A stretch of 64,000 nucleotides of DNA, from the NCBI GenBank assembly GCA_020633235.1, contig JACKEA010000001.1, positions 1,054,001 through 1,118,000 on the forward strand. The letters are read 5' to 3'. This document shows positions 57,901-64,000 of the stretch, piece by piece (position 1 is the stretch's first letter; every line of letters starts with the position of its first letter). This DNA is from Polyangiaceae bacterium. GTDB lineage: Bacteria; Myxococcota_A; Polyangia; Polyangiales; Polyangiaceae. The position numbers and the translations under genes were made by a program. Under the pieces are notes generated by a model, which saw nothing but the letters and a program-made list of their open reading frames with translations, ran no database searches and had not been told where the DNA came from.

Positions 57901-58854
57901 TCAGGAGAAGGCGCGGTCCACTCGCGTCAGGGCCCGGGTCAGGCCCTGGTGGACGCCACGGTGCCATGGCGTCACCGAGTCCAGGCCGCCTTCGGGATGG
58001 ATCCAGTCCACGATCTTGGGGCCGAATCCCGCCCGCGGGTTCATCAGCGCTCGCAGCACGCCCTTGCCGTGGGCGTCCACCATCTGACGCACGACTTCGT
58101 CCTGCATCTTGGTGACCCGCTCGGCCATCTGGCGTGGCTCGAGGTCGAGGCGCGTGAAGTCTTCTCGGAAGGTGAAGCCGCTGGCCATCAACAGCAGGAT
58201 GCACTCCACCTGAAAGCGCGCTGTGCGTCGGGCTTCGGCAGAGCTCATGCGCTCGATGAGCTTGGGTACGTAGAGCACGCCGAGGCCCACGTGGCGTGAC
58301 TCGTCGCGCTCGAAGTAGGGGAGCAACTCCGTCAAGATGGGACACATCCCGCTCTCACCGACCCGGCGAAAGATGACCACGGCGTTCGTTTCGAACAAGA
58401 GCTGCATGCCGATGAGCTTGGTGGCGAGCGTGGGCGCCCCCAGCACCTTGCGCAACAGCTGCCGCGGGATGGCGCCGATGGTGGGTGCGCGGCCCAAGTG
58501 CTCCAGATACTCCGCCAGCACGGTGAAGTGCCGCGCCTCGTCGAACACCTGCGCCGTGGCGGCCATCTTGGCGTCGACGTCCTCGATTTCCAGCGCCAAG
58601 TCCGCCGAGATGTTCCAGGCCGCGAGCTCTCCCCACAAGAGCACGGTCATCACCCGAGACAGGGACGCGCGCAGCTCGGGATCCATGCCGCTACCGGGTG
58701 GCCCGTGCTTTTCGATCAGCTCGTGCAGCACCGCCTTTCCGTCCCAAGCGCGCTCGCGCGTCATGTCGTACAGGCGCTCGAGGCGACGTGTCTTGTCGGC
58801 GGCGTCCTCCACGGCGCGGGCATCGAGGAGGGCATACGGCGGGAATGCGTTCAT
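57901..58854 (-). CDS. Ferritin-like diiron oxidase/oxygenase
   Basis: A 317-residue helical protein. Its two ligand helix pairs show the R2/ferritin-like diiron pattern: ELAAWNISADLALEIE and AQVFDEARHFTVLAEY, then LLFETNAVVIFRR and YFERDESRHVGLGVLY, giving Glu ... E-x-x-H twice. Spacing resembles R2-like ligand-binding oxidases and AurF-type N-oxygenases. It probably activates O2 to oxidise an organic substrate. The start overlaps the TetR stop (ATGA), so the two are one operon. The substrate is not known. Confidence 0.82.
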   Translation of the reverse strand: MNAFPPYALLDARAVEDAADKTRRLERLYDMTRERAWDGKAVLHELIEKHGPPGSGMDPELRASLSRVMTVLLWGELAAWNISADLALEIEDVDAKMAATAQVFDEARHFTVLAEYLEHLGRAPTIGAIPRQLLRKVLGAPTLATKLIGMQLLFETNAVVIFRRVGESGMCPILTELLPYFERDESRHVGLGVLYVPKLIERMSSAEARRTARFQVECILLLMASGFTFREDFTRLDLEPRQMAERVTKMQDEVVRQMVDAHGKGVLRALMNPRAGFGPKIVDWIHPEGGLDSVTPWHRGVHQGLTRALTRVDRAFS

Positions 58855-59534
58855 GAATCGCTCCTATGACTACCGGCACGTGGGGCCGGGCTCGCTTCGT
58901 CTCGGGGGAGGATGCCGCACAGCTCCAGCAGAGCGGCTTCCCGCGCGATGGTTTCGACGTCGATGGGGCGATCGTCGTCCAGGTAGGACAGGACGATCTT
59001 CTCGAAGCCACCGAGGAAGAACCGTGCGACGAAGTGCTCGTCCAACGGACGAATCACTCCGGCTTCCTTCGCGACTCGGAGCTGCGCCTCCAGCGTCTCC
59101 AGCACGGCGTCGTCGATGCGCTTGAGCAGACCATCCACCACGCCGTCCGCGCCGCGGCCCGCGCGCAGCACGAGCTGCGCCGTCGCGCGATCTTCGAACA
59201 ACACCTGGAGGATCGCCGTCATCCGCTTCTGCATGAACGCCGCCATCTGGTCCGGCGTCGGCCGTGCCCCTTGGGGGATGCGCACCGGCGTGAGCTCGTC
59301 GTGGGCCTTCAACACGCGCTCGGCGATCTGATCCGCCAGGGCCACCAGCAGGTCTCGCTTGTCCGCGAAGTATTGGTAGAGCGTGGCGCGGCCGATGCGG
59401 GCGCGGCCGCACACTTCCGCGATGCTGGTCGCGTGGTAGCCGTGCTCGGCGAAGGCGGAGAGGGCGCAGTGGAGGATCTGCGCCTTGCGCTGGGCAGCGG
59501 GCTTGTAGGTCCGTTTTGATTTGGAAACTGACAT
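58851..59534 (-). CDS. TetR-family regulator of the diiron oxidase operon
   Basis: A 227-residue TetR regulator starting at ATG 59534. The helix-turn-helix is SIAEVCGRARIGRATLYQYF (about residues 37-56), followed by a TetR_C-type domain. Its start codon is embedded in a perfect 16-bp palindrome. The downstream diiron oxidase gene overlaps its stop, so both would be controlled together by autorepression. The inducer is unknown. Confidence 0.9.
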   Translation of the reverse strand: MSVSKSKRTYKPAAQRKAQILHCALSAFAEHGYHATSIAEVCGRARIGRATLYQYFADKRDLLVALADQIAERVLKAHDELTPVRIPQGARPTPDQMAAFMQKRMTAILQVLFEDRATAQLVLRAGRGADGVVDGLLKRIDDAVLETLEAQLRVAKEAGVIRPLDEHFVARFFLGGFEKIVLSYLDDDRPIDVETIAREAALLELCGILPRDEASPAPRAGSHRSDS

Positions 59535-59541
59535 GTCAGTT
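59526..59541. promoter_or_regulatory. 16-bp palindrome over the TetR start codon, probable operator
   Basis: AACTGACATGTCAGTT is identical to its reverse complement; the centre CAT/ATG is the TetR start codon (minus strand 59534). TGACA-TGTCA half-sites are typical of TetR operators. Repressor bound here would block transcription or, if the mRNA is leaderless, sit exactly at the start point. Confidence 0.72.
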
Positions 59542-59678
59542 CTGAGGCGCTCAGGATGGTTTCGGTACTGCGTCTTGTCAACGGCGCTCCGTTCGCCAGT
59601 TTCGCAACATACTGATTTCAATGACGAAAATTGAATGCGGCCTCGCCACCTTGGCGCTGGGGTGGCATAAAGCCTGTC

Positions 59679-60833
59679 ATGCGCTGGTCGCGGCTGCTTC
59701 CCCTCGTGGCACTGGGCGCCCTGGGCTGGGCGTGCACCAGCGACCACGACGTCCTGGCCAAGCAGAAGCCAGGGACGGGTGGCAGCGGCGGCGCGGCCGG
59801 GGCCGCCGGCGCCGCGGGCAGCGGGGCCGGTCCGGGCGACGCCGGACAGGACGTGGACGTGGAGCCGCCCGGGCCCAGCGTGCTGACCCTGATGCACGGT
59901 GTGGTGGACGCCGAACGCGTCGGCTTCTGCTTCGCGAAGGTGGTGAACGGCGTTGCCGCGCCTCTCACGGGTTCCCCCGTTCCGAGCGGGGGCCTGCACT
60001 ATGGAGGCGCGCTGTCCCTCGCTGCTATCTCCGGCATCGATCTCGTGGCGGACGATCTACAGCCCGTGGTGATCGCCGCCAGCCAGGGGGATCTGACGAC
60101 CAAGGGCTGTCAAGCCTTGGCGGACGAAGCCGCGGCCCTCTCCGTTGCGGACGCCGGCGTGGACGCTGCCGTGGATGGCGGCATCGCCGATGCGAGCGCG
60201 GATGCGGAAGTGGAGGCTGGCCCTCCGCCGGAGCCCCCCGCCGTACGTGCCGGCGGGCTGCCCGCGCTGCCCGCCGGCACGCTCGCGTCGGACAAGAGCA
60301 TCTTGCTGGTTGCCGCCGGCTGCTTCGGCGCGCCGGGCTTCGTCGACCCATTGGACAACGTCGTGTGCGGTCAGGGCTACGCGCCCGACCAGCCGACGCT
60401 CGCACCCGTGCTGGTGCAGATGTCCCGCATCAAGAAGAGCGATCGCCTGGGGTTGGCGGTCGTCAACGCGTCCGTCGCGGGCAGCGCCATCACCGTGCGC
60501 AGCGTGGGGCCGGAGGTCGCGGCGCTCCCTGACGTGACCATCGCCGTGAACGTCGGCGTCGGAGCCATCTCGCCCAAGCCGCCGAATTTCGGCGCCACCA
60601 CGGCGGCCCTTGGCTTCTCCCAGGGCGACCCCAGCCTCGACGTCTCGGCTTCGAACAACGTCACGGCGTCGGTCTCCGTGCCCTGGAAGAACGCCGTAGC
60701 CCCCGCGGGTACGGGCGAGCCGAAAGACGGCGAAACCTACGCCATCGTGATGCTCGGCCCCCAGGTGAACGTGGCCGTCACCAAGTGGTGGAACCCCGTC
60801 GGCATCAGCGTGGTCACGACCGACCCTCAGTGA
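59679..60833 (+). CDS. Secreted lipoprotein, hypothetical
   Basis: A 384-residue protein from ATG 59679. It has lipobox (LGALGWACTS), a Gly/Ala linker and a beta-rich domain split by an Asp/Ala stretch (VADAGVDAAVDGGIADASAD). Phrases like VLTLMHGVVDAERVGFCFAK and GSAITVRSVGPEV recall DUF4397-like surface domains, but this is uncertain. Its last seven bases overlap the convergent TPR gene. Confidence 0.72.
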   Translation: MRWSRLLPLVALGALGWACTSDHDVLAKQKPGTGGSGGAAGAAGAAGSGAGPGDAGQDVDVEPPGPSVLTLMHGVVDAERVGFCFAKVVNGVAAPLTGSPVPSGGLHYGGALSLAAISGIDLVADDLQPVVIAASQGDLTTKGCQALADEAAALSVADAGVDAAVDGGIADASADAEVEAGPPPEPPAVRAGGLPALPAGTLASDKSILLVAAGCFGAPGFVDPLDNVVCGQGYAPDQPTLAPVLVQMSRIKKSDRLGLAVVNASVAGSAITVRSVGPEVAALPDVTIAVNVGVGAISPKPPNFGATTAALGFSQGDPSLDVSASNNVTASVSVPWKNAVAPAGTGEPKDGETYAIVMLGPQVNVAVTKWWNPVGISVVTTDPQ

Positions 60834-61681
60834 GTGAGGGAGATCTCCGCGAGCTTCATCTTCGCGTCGTTGATGTGCGGGCTCGACGGGAAGCGCCGCA
60901 CGAAGGCGCGTAACGTGTTCTTGGCGTCGTTCCACGCTTGAATGTCGATTTGACATTCCGCGAGCAGCAGCGTCGCCTCGTCCATCACTTCCTTGTCCGC
61001 GCTCGCTTCCGAAAGTTGCAACAGCATCGGGATCGCTTCGCGCTGGCGCCCGAGGGACGATAGCGCCCGCGCGAGCTGGTAGCGCGCCTGGGGCGAGTGC
61101 GCGGCGTCCGACTTGAAACGCAAAGACTCCTGTAGCGCTTGCGTCGCTTCGTGCCAGCGCCCGGTGCGGGCGTAGTCGAGGCCGTTCTGATAGGCGATGA
61201 GCGATAGCTCGTTGCGAGCTCGATCCGCGGCGTGCTCGAACACGGCGCGCTCCGTTCGGGTCAGCGGCAAGCGCGCGATTTCGTCGTACTTTTGCACGAG
61301 CTCCCGGCGCTTGTTGTTCACGATCAGGTCGTAATACTCGGCAGCCTGCCGGCTCGCTCGGGCCGTGGACTCTTCGCGTGCTTGTGCCGCCTTGAGCTCC
61401 TTGTCGAGCTGCTCCAGGCGCTCGCGCGTCCCTTTGGTTTCGGCGCGCACGGCATCCACCCGCGCGTCCCAGGCGAGCTTGAGCGTGATGAACACCACGG
61501 CGATGGTCACCACGTACGCCGTGGCACTGGTGAACCACATCCTGCGCTCGTAGCCCTGCTGACGCTTGGCGATGCTCTTCAGGTCCGCGCTCAGGGCGTT
61601 GACGAGGTTGTTCGTCTTGATCGTGAGCGAACGGCTCTCCACGATCTCGCGCTTGATCTCTTCGAGGTCGTACTCGTCCAT
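60827..61681 (-). CDS. Membrane protein with coiled coil and TPR repeats
   Basis: A 284-residue protein from ATG 61681 (an in-frame start at 61726 would add 15 residues). A cytoplasmic N-terminus and one membrane helix (FTSATAYVVTIAVVFITLKL, about 52-72) are followed by a coiled coil (DAVRAETKGTRERLEQLDKE onward) and YbgF/CpoB-like TPR repeats (ARTGRWHEATQALQESLRF, LLAECQIDIQAWNDAKN, RRFPSSPHINDAKMKLAEI). Probably an envelope-associated scaffold. No enzyme motif. Confidence 0.8.
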   Translation of the reverse strand: MDEYDLEEIKREIVESRSLTIKTNNLVNALSADLKSIAKRQQGYERRMWFTSATAYVVTIAVVFITLKLAWDARVDAVRAETKGTRERLEQLDKELKAAQAREESTARASRQAAEYYDLIVNNKRRELVQKYDEIARLPLTRTERAVFEHAADRARNELSLIAYQNGLDYARTGRWHEATQALQESLRFKSDAAHSPQARYQLARALSSLGRQREAIPMLLQLSEASADKEVMDEATLLLAECQIDIQAWNDAKNTLRAFVRRFPSSPHINDAKMKLAEISLTH

Positions 61682-61838
61682 GACGCGCGGGATGGGAGTA
61701 TCGCCCTCCGCGCCCTCGGGCAACACGCATCTTCGCGAGCAGCGGGCCGTTCCCCGGCGATCGCCAGGGTCGAAAGGCTCCGGGCGGATTTTGTGGAATT
61801 CTGGGATTTTGTCGGTATCTGCGCGGAAAAGTCGCGGT

Positions 61839-61868
61839 TTGACTTGAACGGAGCCGAAACCCTAGCTA
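61839..61868 (+). promoter_or_regulatory. Sigma70-like promoter upstream of efp
   Basis: TTGACT (61839-61844) and TAGCTA (61863-61868) are spaced by 18 bp, about 70 bp before the efp start codon. It is the clearest -35/-10 pair noticed in the window. Confidence 0.55.
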
Positions 61869-61936
61869 GACGGCGTAGCCCCGAGCCCGCGTATGGGCGG
61901 CTCGAGCGAAAACTTCTCACGGCGAGCAGCAAGCAC

Positions 61937-62500
61937 ATGGATACGAGCGACATCCGCAAAGGCCTCAAGATCATGCAGGACGGGCAACCGTACATCGTGG
62001 TCGATTTCCAGTTCGTGAAGCCCGGCAAGGGCCAGGCCTTCACTCGGACCAAGATGAAGAACCTGCTCACCGGCGGCACCATCGAGCGCAACATTCGCTC
62101 GGGTGAAAAGCTCGAGCCCGCGGACGTGGAAGATCGGACGCTGCAGTACATCTACCCGGAGGGAGACATGTTCAACTTCATGAACTCCAATACCGGTGAG
62201 CAGCTGGCGGTCCACAAGGACGCGGTGGGCGACGCAGCGAACTTCATGATCGACGGTATCGACGTCACCATCACCGTGTACAAGGGCAACCCCGTGAGCG
62301 TCTCGCTGCCCCCGCACATCATCGTGCAGGTGGTGGAGACCGAGCCCGGCGTGAAGGGCGATACCGCGACGAACGTCACCAAGCCCGCGAAGATCTCGAG
62401 CGGAGCCACCGTGGCGGTGCCTCTGTTCATCAACGAGGGCGAGTGGATCAAGGTGGACACGCGCAGCGCGAGCTACCTGGAACGCAGCAAGGCGCCGTGA
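61937..62500 (+). CDS. efp: Translation elongation factor P
   Basis: A 187-residue EF-P with three beta-barrel domains. The N-terminal KOW-like domain contains FVKPGKGQAFTRTKMKNL, in which the Lys of P-G-K-G is the residue usually modified by beta-lysylation; later come YIYPEGDMFNFMN, LPPHIIVQVVETEPGVKGDT, and the family signature KISSGATVAVPLFINEGEWI. It rescues ribosomes stalled at polyproline stretches, and several proteins in this window (e.g. the radical SAM tail) contain such stretches. No epmA/epmB genes are visible. Confidence 0.97.
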   Translation: MDTSDIRKGLKIMQDGQPYIVVDFQFVKPGKGQAFTRTKMKNLLTGGTIERNIRSGEKLEPADVEDRTLQYIYPEGDMFNFMNSNTGEQLAVHKDAVGDAANFMIDGIDVTITVYKGNPVSVSLPPHIIVQVVETEPGVKGDTATNVTKPAKISSGATVAVPLFINEGEWIKVDTRSASYLERSKAP

Positions 62501-62521
62501 AGGGGCGTCCGGGGCGACACT

Positions 62522-62540
62522 CGCGCCGGACCAACAAAAG
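62522..62540 (-). repeat. Dispersed intergenic element, copy 11
   Basis: Minus strand reads CTTTTGTTGGTCCGGCGCG. It lies between the convergent efp and hypothetical genes, ten bases after the latter's stop codon. Confidence 0.7.
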
Positions 62541-62549
62541 AAATAGGGA

Positions 62550-64000
62550 TCAGGGCCGGCGCCAGACCCGGGCGCGGCCGCCCACCACGCAAGCGACGGC
62601 CTTGCCGTCGTTGGCGGCGACGCAGTGCTCGAGGACGCCGGGGATCGTCCACAGCTCGTCCTTGTCCGTGGAGTGCAGCAACACGCCTCCGGGTGCGGCG
62701 AGCGCCAGCCAGCGTCCATCCGGGGAGCGCGCGGTGCCGTGGGGTTGGGGTCTCAGGGCCGCCTCGGCGGGGCTGGTCTTGGGTCCCACGATCTTTCCCG
62801 CGACGATGGCTTCCAAGCCGGCGGGCTTCTCGGAGAGCGGGGACAGCGGCGGAAGCTTCGGCAGCTTGCCACCGGCACAAGCACCCGGTCGCGGAGACAA
62901 AAGCCCCAGCACGACCGGCGCTGCGAAGGACTTGTCGGGTTTCTGGTACGAGAGCAGCGCCTCGCTCCGATCGCAGGCGTACACCACGTTGGCCAGGGTG
63001 TTGCCGTTGGCCAAGACGATGGCAAGGGGCCACGGCGCTACGCCCGCTTCGGCGTCGAGGGCCTGCTCCTCCCCGTTCGGAAGTACACGCACCACGCTGC
63101 TCTGGCTGCGGATCAGGAGCGCGCCGTTTGCTTCGAAGGCGAGGGGGCTAAAGCTCGGCGCGGAGCTCGACGCGGGGCGGGCGCCGATGTCCGGACCGCT
63201 CACGGGCTCGACGCGGGGCGCCAGCTTGTCGGCGAGCTTTTCGCAGGCGCTCCGCTGCTTGTCGCTCATGTGGCCGAAGTACAGACCGTCGCGGGTGAGG
63301 GCGCCGAAGGCGTCCAGCGCATCCTTGCGCGTCACGGCGGCGGTGACCTCGGCCACTCCCAGGCGGTCGACGACGATGCCGAGATTGCCGCAGGACAGTG
63401 GCGCGCCCTCGGCGTCGAACAGCCGCGCGGTGCCGCTCGCTCCGCACAAGGAGGACAGCAAGCGACGGATGTTGTCGACGCCGGATTGCACGCTCGCGGC
63501 GAGGTTTTTGCGCTTGGCGCGCCAGAGCTCACCCGCGGCGACGCGTCCGAGAGAGCCAATGGGTTGGCTCGCGTCGCGCGAGGCGCCGGCGGCGCGGTCC
63601 AGCCACACGAGCTCCGCGCTCGCAGGGCGTTCGCTGCCCTTCGCGCGGACGGTCACGGCCAATCGCACGTCGTCGCGGCCGTCGCCGTCGCGATCCGTCG
63701 TGGTCACGCCCAGGGACAGGTCCTCGTCGGGGGCCGGGCGCGCCACGCGCAAGCTCACCACCACGGGGTGCTCGGAGGCGGGCGCCACCACCAGCAGCGC
63801 GCGCTCCGGGGTGCGCGCCAAAAAGTCTGCGCCGCAGTCCGCGCGCACGTCGAGGGTGACGCTCTTCGGACCCGTGAGGGTCAGCTCGGGGATCAGCTTG
63901 CAGGTAGGACCGGAAGGGACGAAGCCGGGCAGGGTGGCGAGCTTCTTCTCGCTGCCGTTCCCGGAGTGGAGCCAGAGCTCGCCGCGCTCGCCGTCGCCGG
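62550..64000 (-). CDS. Hypothetical protein, beta-propeller-like C-terminus (partial)
   Basis: The frame is open from the right window edge to the stop at 62550, giving at least 483 residues; the N-terminus is missing. The visible N-terminal part is beta-rich (LHSGNGSEKKLATLPGF, LELTLTG-type strands). The end has repeated strand-turn units typical of propeller blades (SPDGRWLALAAPGGVLLHST, WTIPGVLEHCVAANDGKAVA, CVVGGRARVWRRP). One Cys pair region (SLCGASGTARLFDAEG) and DRDGDGRDDV, an acidic Ca-binding-like loop, are also present. Probably an exported myxobacterial protein; family not recognised. Confidence 0.72.
   Translation of the reverse strand, partial: GDGERGELWLHSGNGSEKKLATLPGFVPSGPTCKLIPELTLTGPKSVTLDVRADCGADFLARTPERALLVVAPASEHPVVVSLRVARPAPDEDLSLGVTTTDRDGDGRDDVRLAVTVRAKGSERPASAELVWLDRAAGASRDASQPIGSLGRVAAGELWRAKRKNLAASVQSGVDNIRRLLSSLCGASGTARLFDAEGAPLSCGNLGIVVDRLGVAEVTAAVTRKDALDAFGALTRDGLYFGHMSDKQRSACEKLADKLAPRVEPVSGPDIGARPASSSAPSFSPLAFEANGALLIRSQSSVVRVLPNGEEQALDAEAGVAPWPLAIVLANGNTLANVVYACDRSEALLSYQKPDKSFAAPVVLGLLSPRPGACAGGKLPKLPPLSPLSEKPAGLEAIVAGKIVGPKTSPAEAALRPQPHGTARSPDGRWLALAAPGGVLLHSTDKDELWTIPGVLEHCVAANDGKAVACVVGGRARVWRRP

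Overview
The window is very GC-rich (by eye about 70%) with densely packed, often overlapping genes. Many features point to a myxobacterium of the Polyangiales/Sorangiineae type: numerous lipoproteins whose mature N-terminus is an Asp- or Gly/Ala/Thr-rich linker, Hanks-type Ser/Thr kinases with C-terminal membrane anchors, two proteins with a Cys + hydrophobic + Arg C-terminus like the MYXO-CTERM sorting signal, and MopE-like metal-binding motifs. The placement is inferred from family content, not from a marker gene.

Layout. 1-2.6 kb: a cut-off B12-binding radical SAM gene, a degenerate kinase and a lipoprotein. 2.6-6.4 kb: a nitrogen-oxide/oxygen stress module (nitronate monooxygenase and hemerythrin, divergent from a TetR regulator fused to two DUF2249 domains and an NnrS/oxidase-like membrane protein); a perfect 24-bp palindrome lies across both start regions. 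6.6-7.4 kb: a sorted surface protein. 7.4-16.0 kb: the most striking locus, two divergent operons encoding 17-, 23- and 10-heme c-type cytochromes, a b-type membrane cytochrome with two H-X13-H helices, a membrane-anchored ferredoxin/flavoprotein oxidoreductase, a TetR regulator and an outer-membrane beta-barrel. This looks like a complete transenvelope (extracellular) electron-transfer conduit.

16-31 kb: nuclease/phosphatase-fold lipoprotein, amino-acid dehydrogenase, a tRNA-Leu(UAA) followed by two tandem copies of its own 3' end, a lower-GC patch of small secreted proteins, a second radical SAM protein with an odd proline-rich tail, a CreD-like protein, an MshEN-domain protein, a YbhN-like flippase-type protein and a lamin-tail MYXO-CTERM protein. 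30.8-41.3 kb: housekeeping and stress genes (DAHP synthase, a Cu-only-like SodC, ArgS, a CBS protein, a Ser/His-type signal peptidase, PEBP, MtfA peptidase, M3 peptidase) and a Ser/Thr kinase fused to a macro domain. 41.4-51.5 kb: secreted proteins, a second kinase, ThiD, a hotdog thioesterase and a tandem FKBP lipoprotein. 51.5-59.5 kb: ferredoxin-NADP reductase, a PaaZ/BoxD-type aldehyde dehydrogenase, alpha/beta hydrolase, LysR, GST, esterase, and a diiron oxidase with its TetR regulator. 59.6-64 kb: secreted protein, a TPR membrane protein, EF-P and a cut-off hypothetical gene.

Two non-coding patterns run through the window: a dispersed intergenic element with the core YGGTCCGSCGCGG (eleven intergenic copies, once as an inverted hairpin pair), and TetR-type operators that contain the start codon of the gene they would control. 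Translations were read by eye, and no database search or structure prediction was run.
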